Shown piece by piece: positions 1 to 8,042 of a stretch of 64,000 bases of DNA (its first letter is position 1; each line of letters opens with the position of its first letter). The position numbers and the translations under genes were made by a program. The stretch lies in assembly GCF_034555375.1 (NCBI RefSeq), contig NZ_CP140706.1, positions 2,471,001 to 2,535,000 on the forward strand, in the 5' to 3' direction. This stretch comes from Pseudomonas sp. B33.4 (GTDB lineage: Bacteria > Pseudomonadota > Gammaproteobacteria > Pseudomonadales > Pseudomonadaceae). The notes under the pieces are model-generated. The model was not told where the DNA came from and ran no database searches. It saw nothing but the letters and a program-made list of their open reading frames with translations.

Positions 1-679
1 TGTATTCTTCTTCAAAATATTTTTTTGGCGTGAGATTAAGGAAGTGGCCAAACTCCTGCATGTCTCTTAATTCTCTGCTGGAGGAACTCACGTCATCACT
101 CAGGATGCTGACATGTGTATACCCCGCACCTGTTGGCGTGAGTTTCTGCATTTTCATTATTGCGTCAGGCTTGCCATCAGTGGGTACGTTCAAATCGCCA
201 CCAAAAAAAACCAGTTTGACCCTCATGCCCTGAATGTAATTTATTGCGTTGACGATATTTCCCAGTGCCACGCAGGACGCGTTTGCATGATAGAAGCCAT
301 AACATAAATCGGTAGTTTTATGGTGAATAAGTAATGCTCCACGTTGCTCTTTGTCATCCAGTGGAACATGTTCTGAAATGTCGGTAAATTCACTGGCAAT
401 CGCGTTCTTTACAAAAACGATTGAACCCAATGTCGTGATTTTGTTCTTTGCGCTCTCGGGCTGAAGGATGCTTACTGGACTGTAATGTGCAGTCAGGTCC
501 CTCACTAATTGGGTGTTGGCTGCGCCCGATTTACCTGTTTCGAACAAGGCGAAGATATCGGGCTTTCTTTGCTCAAGGTAATAAACCAGAAAGGCAAGTT
601 TTTCTCTGTAAGCCTCGGATAGCGTCGAATTCTGTTCGTCGAAGTGTTGCGCGTTCCAAGTCATTATCGTGAGCGGCAT
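1..679 (-). CDS. EEP-fold (endonuclease/exonuclease/phosphatase) protein, cut by window edge
   Basis: This frame is open from an ATG at 679 to the window edge, so about 226 N-terminal residues are visible and the C-terminus is missing. The protein opens with MPLTIMTWNAQHF, the first EEP motif (metal-ligand Asn), followed by an acidic motif (PDIFALFETG) and the GGDLNVP motif near residue 165. These mark the DNase I/CdtB/phosphodiesterase superfamily of Mg-dependent phosphoesterases. A GAAGTGAG ribosome site precedes the start; a second Met lies five codons on. It follows the clpV operon and a cargo-like gene by 84 bp, so a role as a secreted nuclease or phosphatase toxin is possible, but this is inference. 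The final Asp-His motif should lie beyond the edge. Confidence 0.72.
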   Translation of the reverse strand, partial: MPLTIMTWNAQHFDEQNSTLSEAYREKLAFLVYYLEQRKPDIFALFETGKSGAANTQLVRDLTAHYSPVSILQPESAKNKITTLGSIVFVKNAIASEFTDISEHVPLDDKEQRGALLIHHKTTDLCYGFYHANASCVALGNIVNAINYIQGMRVKLVFFGGDLNVPTDGKPDAIMKMQKLTPTGAGYTHVSILSDDVSSSSRELRDMQEFGHFLNLTPKKYFEEEY

Positions 680-763
680 TTTGATTTCTCACTTCGTTTT
701 GTCAACTCGACGCACAGGTTGTGTATGCCGGCCTGCTGCGATTCTGAATTCCAATTGGCTCAT

Positions 764-1627
764 TTATGGTGTCTCATTTGTAATGGGCAGTGGGTTGGCC
801 ACTTCCTGCAGGTTGGCAGCGGCGTTATCGATCAAACTGATGAACTTGGAGTTTTCAGGGTCTGGAAAGTAATAGCGGTGTAAATTGGGCACCGGCTGGG
901 GGGTTGTTATCAACCGTGCCAGAAAACCAAAGCTAGAAGTCGGTCTGGATGAGAAGCCGAACAAATAAGAAGAACAGAAAGCGAAGAACTGGGAGTTGTT
1001 TATTTTCAAGAAAAAAATAGTAGCAGCCACAACTGACGGCATCGAAATGTGCACCTCTGCGACAACGGCCTCTTCAAATGCGTTTCTTTGGTGGCTGTTA
1101 CCTTTTTCGCAGTATGAGTTGAAATCGATGCTGGCAATTCTGGTTGTGCCCGGTAAGGGGGCAACGAGGCATTTACCGTTATTGTCATGCGTAAACAGCA
1201 AGCCATTGTTAGCCTTGTCTACGCGCGCGACACAACCGCAAAAACCTCCTGATATTACGACTGTACCTATCGGCGCATCATAGGGGACCAGGCAGGAACC
1301 CGTTCCAAGGGTGCCATTGGTGGACTCGCCATTTGCATAATGAAAAACATACCAAGGACGGGTGCTGACAGCACCTTTCGCCTTAATCATTATTCCATTA
1401 CCTTCGGGGACGCTGATTTCTATTCCTCTAGGGACACTGACTTGCCCGTTGAGGCAAGTAGTTGCGTTGGGTGAAACATCGTCGGTGTCTTGGGTCAGTA
1501 AAATGGCTTTGCTTTTTAACAGGCTGTGAATGTTGGGGATGTTGAAATTTGTCGACAGCAAGGCATTCAGATGATTGAGCGCATTTGCCAGTTCTGTTTC
1601 TTTAGGGTCGGCGTGCGTATTTAACAT
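764..1627 (-). CDS. Possible T6SS cargo with CNF/BLF1-like Cys-His deamidase core
   Basis: A 287-residue protein with a good ribosome site (AGGATG) lies just downstream of clpV on the same strand. No signal peptide is visible. Residues about 110-150 read TGSCLVPYDAPIG, then ISGGFCGCVARVD and GLLFTHDNNGK. Cys132 and His147 are 15 residues apart, the spacing I recall for the catalytic Cys-His pair of cytotoxic necrotizing factor (CNF1 C866/H881). ISGGFC is reminiscent of the LSGC motif of CNF and BLF1. A later stretch (SMPSVVAATIFFLKINNSQF) could match the last beta strands of the CNF catalytic domain. This is a motif comparison from memory, not an alignment. If correct, it would be a glutamine deamidase or transglutaminase toxin. 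Base composition is lower in GC than the tss genes. Confidence 0.5.
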   Translation of the reverse strand: MLNTHADPKETELANALNHLNALLSTNFNIPNIHSLLKSKAILLTQDTDDVSPNATTCLNGQVSVPRGIEISVPEGNGIMIKAKGAVSTRPWYVFHYANGESTNGTLGTGSCLVPYDAPIGTVVISGGFCGCVARVDKANNGLLFTHDNNGKCLVAPLPGTTRIASIDFNSYCEKGNSHQRNAFEEAVVAEVHISMPSVVAATIFFLKINNSQFFAFCSSYLFGFSSRPTSSFGFLARLITTPQPVPNLHRYYFPDPENSKFISLIDNAAANLQEVANPLPITNETP

Positions 1628-1674
1628 AGGTCATCCTTGATTTTATTTGCACAGAACTGGAGGTGTCGTTTCTG

Positions 1675-4215
1675 TTACTCCAGCACCCACTCCGCCAGCT
1701 TCCCCGTCACCTGTGTCATCAACACATTCTCGACATCCCGTGCACCCGCCGCGCTGCACTTGGCCAGCACCGCTTTGACAATTCCCGAATCGAACTCGAA
1801 CTGCTTGCCGGTCGCCGCCTTGTACCGGCCACGCAACTTCTCAAGCTTGGCGAGCACAATCCCTTCCAGCGTCGCCTCATCCAGCGGCCGATAGGCAACC
1901 ACGGTCATGCGCGCCAGAAACGCCGGGCGGAAGGCTTGCAGCAGGACCTTGTGCAGGGCTTCGTTGAAGGCTTCGGAGCCGAGTTGCGCAACCGGTGTGT
2001 CGAGCAACAGTTCGGCGCCGACGTTGCTGGTGGCGAGCATCACGGTGTTCTTGAAATCCACCACCAGCCCGGTGCCGTCCTCCATCAAGCCTTTATCGAA
2101 AACGTTGTAGAACGCCTCCAGCACATCCGGGTGGGCCTTCTCGATTTCATCGAGCAACACCACCGAATAAGGTTTGCGCCGCACCGCCTCGGTCAGCACG
2201 CCGCCGCTGCCGTAACCGACATAACCGGGTGGTGCGCCTTTGAGTTGGCTGACGGTGTGGGCCTCCTGATATTCGGAAAGATTGATGCTGATCAGGTTGC
2301 GTTCGCCGCCGTACAAGGCGTCGGCCAACGCATACGCCGTTTCGGTTTTGCCGACGCCCGTGGGGCCGACCAACAGGAACACTCCGACCGGTTTTTGCGG
2401 GTCGGTGAGTCCGGCGCGGTAGGCCTGCAAGCGTTGGGCGATGGTATTGAGCGCGAGGCTTTGGCCCATCACGCGTTGGCCCATGCGTGTGCCTAGAGTG
2501 CGCACGGCGTGGGCTTCGTCGGCGAGCATTTTGCCGACGGGGATGCCGGTCCAGCCGGCAATCACGGCGGCGACGGTTTTGGTGTCGACCTGTTCGGGCA
2601 CCAGTGGGTCGTCCTGGCGAATCGCATCGAGGCCGGCCTCCAGTCGCAGCAGTTCGGCGGCCAGATGATCGATGCGGCTGTCGGTGGCTTCATCAGGTTT
2701 TTCGCTGTCGGCGCGTTCGCTCAAATCCAGCAGTTCACGGCGGGTATCGAGCAGTTCGCGTACGGCGACGCGCTCTTCGCTCCAGCGGGTTTCCAGTTCG
2801 CGAATCGCCTGAACGTTGGTCTTCGACTCACTTTCCAGCAGCGTGATGCGTTCGCGGTGGTCCAGCCCGGTGGCCTGTTCACGGCGCAGGCGTTCGACTT
2901 CTTCTTTCAGGCTTTGCTGGCGATGACGCAGGCTCTCCAGCGGTGGCGGCACATCGTGCTGGCCGAGGGCGACCCGGGCGCACGCGGTGTCGAGCACGCT
3001 GATGGCTTTGTCCGGTAACTGACGGCCGGAAATGTAGCGGTGCGAGAGCTTCACCGCTTCATGAATAGCGGCATCGAGCACCTGCACGCCGTGGTGCTGT
3101 TCAAGTTTGGCGGCCACGCCACGAAGCATTTCCACGGCAGTGATTTCGTCCGGCTCTTCTACCTGTACCAGTTGAAAGCGGCGGGCGAGGGCCGGGTCTT
3201 TCTCGAAATATTTTTTGTATTCCATCCATGTCGTGGCGGCGAGGGTGCGCAACTCGCCACGGGCCAGCGCCGGTTTCAGCAGGTTGGCCGCATCGCTGCC
3301 ACCCTCGGCACCGCCAGCGCCGATCAACGTATGGGCTTCGTCGATAAACAGGATGATCGGCTTGTCGGCACTGCGCACTGCATCGATAACGCCCTTCAAG
3401 CGCTGTTCGAATTCACCTTTGACCCCGGCACCGGCCTGCAACAGACCGAGGTCGAGCACACGCAAACTGACCTCCTGCAACGATGGCGGTACATCACCGG
3501 CGGCAATGCGCAGGGCCAGGCCTTCGACCACGGCGGTTTTACCCACGCCCGGAGCACCCACCAGAATCGGATTGTTTTGCCGACGGCGCAGCAGAATGTC
3601 GATGCACTGACGGATCTCACCGTCGCGACCCACGATCGGATCAATGCGCCCGGCATGAGCGTCGGCCGTCAGATCCTGGGTGTATTGATCGAGCACCGAG
3701 TCCTGGCGCGGTGCAGGATTGGCCGATGAACCCTTACGCGCACCGACATGCTCACGAGAGTTTTCCGTCCATTCCAGCAGATTCGCGCGCAACGCTTCTT
3801 TGGGAATCCGCAGCAACGATGAGGCGCTGTTGAGCAACAAGCTGCGGCGCTCGTCGCGATCGATCAACGCCAGCAACAGCAACCCGGAACGAATACTGTC
3901 GAGCCCCAATACACTGGCCTGGACCACCGCATCTTCGAGCAAACCGAGGGTGTGCGACGACAGCGCCGGCGTGCGCGTACTGCCCGCCTTGAACAGGTCC
4001 AGCGCCTTGTTGATCTCAGCCGTGAGCGCATCACGTTCCAGGCCGAAACGCGGCAGCAGAAAAACAAAATCACCGCCCTCGATGTCGAGCAGTTCGAGCA
4101 ACAGATGTTCGATCTCGACAAAGTGATGCCCGCGCTGCAAACAGCGCTGCGCGGCGCGTTCGAGGGCGCGGCGGTTGTCCGGGTTGAGGCGTCCGATCAG
4201 GCTGGCCAGTTCCAT
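1675..4215 (-). CDS. clpV: T6SS sheath-disassembly ATPase ClpV/TssH
   Basis: An 846-residue AAA+ protein of the Clp/Hsp100 family. The N-terminal repeat domain starts with MELASLIGRLNPDNRRALE, typical of ClpV rather than ClpB. Two nucleotide-binding modules are visible: Walker A GAPGVGKT near residue 220 with FIDEAHTLIGAGG, and Walker A GPTGVGKT near residue 616 with LLDEIEKAHPD. A coiled middle domain lies between them. ClpV unfolds contracted TssB/TssC sheath in the cytoplasm so that subunits are recycled. It starts 2 bp after the tssG stop and is the last structural gene of the minus-strand unit. Length and motif set are normal. Confidence 0.96.
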   Translation of the reverse strand: MELASLIGRLNPDNRRALERAAQRCLQRGHHFVEIEHLLLELLDIEGGDFVFLLPRFGLERDALTAEINKALDLFKAGSTRTPALSSHTLGLLEDAVVQASVLGLDSIRSGLLLLALIDRDERRSLLLNSASSLLRIPKEALRANLLEWTENSREHVGARKGSSANPAPRQDSVLDQYTQDLTADAHAGRIDPIVGRDGEIRQCIDILLRRRQNNPILVGAPGVGKTAVVEGLALRIAAGDVPPSLQEVSLRVLDLGLLQAGAGVKGEFEQRLKGVIDAVRSADKPIILFIDEAHTLIGAGGAEGGSDAANLLKPALARGELRTLAATTWMEYKKYFEKDPALARRFQLVQVEEPDEITAVEMLRGVAAKLEQHHGVQVLDAAIHEAVKLSHRYISGRQLPDKAISVLDTACARVALGQHDVPPPLESLRHRQQSLKEEVERLRREQATGLDHRERITLLESESKTNVQAIRELETRWSEERVAVRELLDTRRELLDLSERADSEKPDEATDSRIDHLAAELLRLEAGLDAIRQDDPLVPEQVDTKTVAAVIAGWTGIPVGKMLADEAHAVRTLGTRMGQRVMGQSLALNTIAQRLQAYRAGLTDPQKPVGVFLLVGPTGVGKTETAYALADALYGGERNLISINLSEYQEAHTVSQLKGAPPGYVGYGSGGVLTEAVRRKPYSVVLLDEIEKAHPDVLEAFYNVFDKGLMEDGTGLVVDFKNTVMLATSNVGAELLLDTPVAQLGSEAFNEALHKVLLQAFRPAFLARMTVVAYRPLDEATLEGIVLAKLEKLRGRYKAATGKQFEFDSGIVKAVLAKCSAAGARDVENVLMTQVTGKLAEWVLE

Positions 4216-4217
4216 GT

Positions 4218-5243
4218 TCAGGTGATCTCCAGCTGACGAAGGCGGGTTTCGATGGTTTGCACGCCGAGGCTGGCCTGACGCTGCAAGCCGCCGTTCCAGC
4301 TCAGCAGAACCGGGCTCTGGCGAGCGAGCTTCAGCGGCCCGGCCCCGCGCACCCGCAGCACCAGTCTGACGTCCAGATCCGGGCCGAAATACAACCCGGC
4401 GAGACTGGCCAGTGCCGGGTGTGCTTCGCCGTCCGGGAGAAAGCGCGCCGCCTGTGTCGATGGCAATGGCCCGAGGGTCAGGCGAATACCGGCGTGCTCA
4501 TCCCAGACTCGCGTGCCAGCCACGGCGCTGCGGCCCAGTTGCAGGTTGCGTCCACCCGGTTTGATCACGCTGCGGCTGGCCGGCGGGATCTGCCGCCAGG
4601 CACCCTCGTAGGCGCTCAATTCGACCGGCACGGCAAACTGCTCGCGGACAATCGCGGCGAACCCCGCCAGTGAGCGACGGCCATCGGCAAACAACGCTGT
4701 GCACGCGAGCACGGCGCAGTCGGGAACAGCCTGGCGCTCCTGCAAAGCCTTGGGCAGCAAACCGGTCAGTGCGCGCAATTGCGCCTGCACCGGCGAAGCC
4801 CCCGGCGTGACAAAACCCAACGCGACGCGGTGTTTGCGCATCACTTTGTAAAGCAGGCTGAGCAAGCGATGCTGGAACAGATCGAGAAACGCGGCCGGTG
4901 CATGATCCTTGGCCCGCGCCCGTTGTTGCAGCCAATCCTGATAGGCGTAGGGGAGAGGACCGTCCGGGCCGCCGAGACCGAAGATCGGCGTGTCGATCGT
5001 CAGCGGTTCGCCAGGCGCTTCGTGCAGCGCTTCGATCTGGCTGGCGGCAAACGCCGGCGTCAGTGGCCCGCGCAGTTTCAGCGCTTCGGTCTGAGGCGAG
5101 GTGCCGCTGCCAAGTGGATCGGCCTGCGGCTGCTCGCGTTCGAGCAACAGCAACGCCTGCAACCATTCGAAGGCCTGCGGCTCACGGCGCAGGCGCTGGC
5201 TCAGGGTCAGAGCGACAGGGGCATGCCGGCTTGGGGTTGCCAT
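4218..5243 (-). CDS. tssG: T6SS baseplate protein TssG
   Basis: A 341-residue protein of the TssG/ImpH/VasB family. The N-terminus (LSQRLRREPQAFEWLQALLLLE) and the central GGPDGPLPYAYQDWL motif are characteristic. TssG forms the baseplate wedge with TssE, TssF and TssK. The start at 5243 has a GGAGG site and lies inside the 3' end of tssF, a 37-bp overlap that implies translational coupling. The neighbours on both sides are T6SS genes in the standard order. Confidence 0.95.
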   Translation of the reverse strand: MATPSRHAPVALTLSQRLRREPQAFEWLQALLLLEREQPQADPLGSGTSPQTEALKLRGPLTPAFAASQIEALHEAPGEPLTIDTPIFGLGGPDGPLPYAYQDWLQQRARAKDHAPAAFLDLFQHRLLSLLYKVMRKHRVALGFVTPGASPVQAQLRALTGLLPKALQERQAVPDCAVLACTALFADGRRSLAGFAAIVREQFAVPVELSAYEGAWRQIPPASRSVIKPGGRNLQLGRSAVAGTRVWDEHAGIRLTLGPLPSTQAARFLPDGEAHPALASLAGLYFGPDLDVRLVLRVRGAGPLKLARQSPVLLSWNGGLQRQASLGVQTIETRLRQLEIT

Positions 5244-7000
5244 GCCTTGACCTCCTTGTCGGACTGCATCAGGACGGTGCGCACAAAGCGATTGGCCGTG
5301 GCGTACAGGGAAAAGAACTGCGCCAGCACCGCCGAAAACAGCACGGCGCTGCTGCCGACAAAGTGCTGCGGATCAAGCTGCAACTGTACTTCCAGACCAT
5401 TGCGCCAACCGCGCCAGGCATCGGCGCCCACATGGCCGATCACCCGTTCACAGTTGAGTTGCAGCAGACCTTCGATCTGCCTCAACGCACTGGTCTCATC
5501 GCGCAGATTGTGCAGATGCAGAATCTCTTTCAGGGCATCCAGCGCCTGCGGTCCTTCGACCAGCGACAGATGATTGAGGGTCAGTTGCGAGACCAGGCGC
5601 CAGCGCGAATCACCGTCCAGCCGTGGCAGACTTTGCGCACTCGGCGAATTGCGCAAGCGTGCCCAGGCGACCGGCCCGGGACGCTCGAAACCCAGCGGCG
5701 TGCCGGCCGGCAGGCTTTGTGCCAGATAGCGGTTGGTGCAGAGCAACTCGGCGGTAAGGCTGTAATCGGGCAGATCGGTTTGCGGTTCAAAACGGGTGTC
5801 GACCACGCTCACCAGTAAATCACTGCCGAGCCGGTTTGGCGTCATGCCATTGACCCGTCGCGCATGCCAGTAGCGCTGCTGGTCGCCGCCGCTGTGCTGA
5901 CTGCCGTAGTACGCCGGCAGACGCTGCACGCCAGCGCGAGTACTGGCGCGCATACCGCGAATGCTGTGGATCTCGACGCTGTTCTCGCGGTGGCTGTCGG
6001 CGATCAGTCGATACTCACTGCGAGTCCCGTCGGGCCGCAAAGGCTCGGAAGTCCGCGGGAACAGGTTGATCACCGGCGCGCAGCCCAGGGTGATGTCACT
6101 GGCCTGCAAGTGCAGGCGGCTAGCGGGGGCACGGTCGAAAACGATGTACAGATAGAGGGTCTGGCTGTCGCTGGAGACACCGCACAACGGCAGATCGAAA
6201 AAGTGAAATTTGTCCGGGAAAGCAAAGTATTCGGCCAGCAAGCGCATGCCCGGATGGACACCGTCTTCATCCGGCAACAGGGCTTCGTCATCACTGAAGC
6301 CGACGATGTTCGGCAAACCTTTCAGCGCCGTCGGAACACTGCCCGGCGACCCCGCCAGCACCTGCACCGCATGCGCGCCGAGCAGGTCATACAGGCAGGC
6401 ATTGACCACCGGTGACGCGGCCAGATGGATGCGCAATTGTTCAATACCCAGATCTGCCCATTGGCTTTCGCCCAGGCAACGCAGGCTCAAACGCAATGCC
6501 GAGCGCGACTGCGCGACACCGGTCAACGCTTGGGCTTCATCGCTGCCCAGCAGCAGCGCCTCGCTGACTTCGATCGGCCATAAACGAACGGCGGCCGAGG
6601 TGCGAAAGTGAATGCTCTCGCCTTTGCTGGTGGTGACGAATAACGGCGTGTCGCGGAGCAGGGAATAGCCGTCGTCGAGGTTGCCTTTGCTCGGGTCCGG
6701 CTCGAACTGCACGATGGCGCAGGACGGCAACGGCCGCATCGCCAACGGATAGAGTTGTTCGAGCAACGCGTCGCTGAACTCGGCGTAGTCGTCATCCAGG
6801 CGCCTTTGCAGGCGTGCGGCGAGCAACGCAAAGCCTTCCAGCAAACGCTCAACGTGGGGATCGGGGCATTCGCCTGGCGACAGTTCCAGGCGTCGCGCGA
6901 CTTTTGGATAGCGCTCGGCAAACTGGCTGCCGGCGTGGCGCAGCCAGGTCAGTTCGCGTTGGTAGTAGTCGAGCAGTTGCGGATCAATCGAGTCGCTCAT
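5207..7000 (-). CDS. tssF: T6SS baseplate protein TssF
   Basis: A 597-residue protein of the TssF/ImpG/VasA family. The hallmark N-terminus is DPQLLDYYQRELTWLRHAGSQFA, followed by RLLEGFALLAARLQRRLDDD. I chose the ATG at 7000 over an upstream in-frame ATG (7039) because GGAGGTGCGCC precedes it and the family starts there. TssF is the large wedge component of the baseplate, with TssE, TssG and TssK. The start overlaps the end of tssE by 17 bp. Confidence 0.95.
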   Translation of the reverse strand: MSDSIDPQLLDYYQRELTWLRHAGSQFAERYPKVARRLELSPGECPDPHVERLLEGFALLAARLQRRLDDDYAEFSDALLEQLYPLAMRPLPSCAIVQFEPDPSKGNLDDGYSLLRDTPLFVTTSKGESIHFRTSAAVRLWPIEVSEALLLGSDEAQALTGVAQSRSALRLSLRCLGESQWADLGIEQLRIHLAASPVVNACLYDLLGAHAVQVLAGSPGSVPTALKGLPNIVGFSDDEALLPDEDGVHPGMRLLAEYFAFPDKFHFFDLPLCGVSSDSQTLYLYIVFDRAPASRLHLQASDITLGCAPVINLFPRTSEPLRPDGTRSEYRLIADSHRENSVEIHSIRGMRASTRAGVQRLPAYYGSQHSGGDQQRYWHARRVNGMTPNRLGSDLLVSVVDTRFEPQTDLPDYSLTAELLCTNRYLAQSLPAGTPLGFERPGPVAWARLRNSPSAQSLPRLDGDSRWRLVSQLTLNHLSLVEGPQALDALKEILHLHNLRDETSALRQIEGLLQLNCERVIGHVGADAWRGWRNGLEVQLQLDPQHFVGSSAVLFSAVLAQFFSLYATANRFVRTVLMQSDKEVKAWQPQAGMPLSL

Positions 7001-7427
7001 GGCGCACCTCCAGCCCTTCGCCGCCGGGCTCGATGACAAACGCCACCGGCCAGTGCTGCTGGCCGCTGCGCAACTCGCCGAGCAAGCGAATGCTCATCCG
7101 CTGCGGCTGTTCGGGCAAGGGATTGACCTGAACTTCGCTGAGTTTCAGGCGCGGTTCGAAACAGGTGATGGCTTCGCGAATATCGCGTGCCAGCTTGCGC
7201 CGATCATCGCTGCGCTGCTGTTGCAGGGCGCTCCAGTCAGCGATGCCGTAGTCGATCACACTCGCTGGTGTGGTTCGTGTGAGTGGACCACGACGTGTAT
7301 TGAACAGGCGCCCGAGCTCGGCGTGCACCGAGTCGAGCAAGTCTTGCCGATCGAATGCGCGCGGATTCTCGGCCTCGCTGGTCGCGAGGCGTTCGAACAG
7401 CGGTGCGCGCATGCCGGTGCCTGCCAT
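6984..7427 (-). CDS. tssE: T6SS baseplate protein TssE (gp25-like)
   Basis: A 147-residue protein of the phage T4 gp25/TssE family. Features are PLFERL near the N-terminus, LLDSVHAELGRLFNTRRG, a central VIDYGIADWS segment and the C-terminal QVNPLPEQPQRMSIRLLGEL strand region. It nucleates sheath polymerisation at the baseplate. It begins 15 bp after the hcp stop. The ATG at 7427 has no clear ribosome site; the Met five codons on (7412) is an alternative. Confidence 0.92.
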   Translation of the reverse strand: MAGTGMRAPLFERLATSEAENPRAFDRQDLLDSVHAELGRLFNTRRGPLTRTTPASVIDYGIADWSALQQQRSDDRRKLARDIREAITCFEPRLKLSEVQVNPLPEQPQRMSIRLLGELRSGQQHWPVAFVIEPGGEGLEVRHERLD

Positions 7428-7442
7428 GGCCGGAACGCCGGG

Positions 7443-7940
7443 TTAGCTGACAAGCTTGTTGGCGGCCATGTCCCAGGTCGACGCGGCGGTGCCTTCCTTG
7501 GTGCCGTCGTCTTTCTGTGCGGTGAGCTCCCATTTGATCTTGGTGAAGTTCAGCGATACGGTCTCCACCGGTTTACCGCCGGTGCCGCCGCTGACGCTGA
7601 CGTTCGACAGCACTACATTGGTCAGGGTGTAGACGATGAAGGGCATCAACTGCCCGCTGCCCTCGGCGGCGTTGCGGCCGATGGTGATGACTGCTTCGGG
7701 AATCGGTTTGCCGGCGCAGCAGTACTCGTTGAGCGAGGGCGTCGAGCTGTCGACGAACTTGGTAACAGTGAACTCACCGATATGTGGCTTGCCGGAAGTG
7801 CGTTCCGAGTTGCTGACGTCGTTGGTCACTTGCATCGCGACGTTGTGGCTGTAGGACATGACTTCGATCTTGTCCGCAAAACCTTCGAGCAGGCTGTCGC
7901 CTTTGATGTCGCCGCCGAGGTCGAGAATGATTGCATCCAT
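7443..7940 (-). CDS. hcp: T6SS tube protein Hcp (TssD)
   Basis: A 165-residue Hcp family protein. It opens with MDAIILDLGGDIKGDS and contains VMSYSHNVAMQV and GKPHIGEFTVTKFVD, typical of the Hcp beta barrel. Hcp hexamers stack to form the inner tube that is fired from the cell and can carry small effectors in its lumen. The start has a clean CAGGAG site. It lies between tssC and tssE, separated from tssC by about 100 bp that contains a strong stem-loop. Length is normal, with no C-terminal fused toxin. Confidence 0.96.
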   Translation of the reverse strand: MDAIILDLGGDIKGDSLLEGFADKIEVMSYSHNVAMQVTNDVSNSERTSGKPHIGEFTVTKFVDSSTPSLNEYCCAGKPIPEAVITIGRNAAEGSGQLMPFIVYTLTNVVLSNVSVSGGTGGKPVETVSLNFTKIKWELTAQKDDGTKEGTAASTWDMAANKLVS

Positions 7941-7996
7941 CGCTTGAAACTCCTGAAGAAATTCACATTAGGCAAACGGGCTGAACACGGAACCCG

Positions 7997-8022
7997 TGGC
8001 GAGGGGAAAAATCCCCTCGCCA
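7997..8022 (-). other. Stem-loop between tssC and hcp
   Basis: TGGCGAGGGGA pairs perfectly with TCCCCTCGCCA around an AAAA loop, giving an 11-bp stem. On the transcribed minus strand no U-tract follows, so it is not a typical Rho-independent terminator. It could stabilise the downstream hcp message or attenuate read-through. The sequence also resembles a short GC-rich repeat common in Pseudomonas intergenic regions. Confidence 0.6.
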
Positions 8023-8042
8023 TCAGGGTTTTCTCTGCAGCT

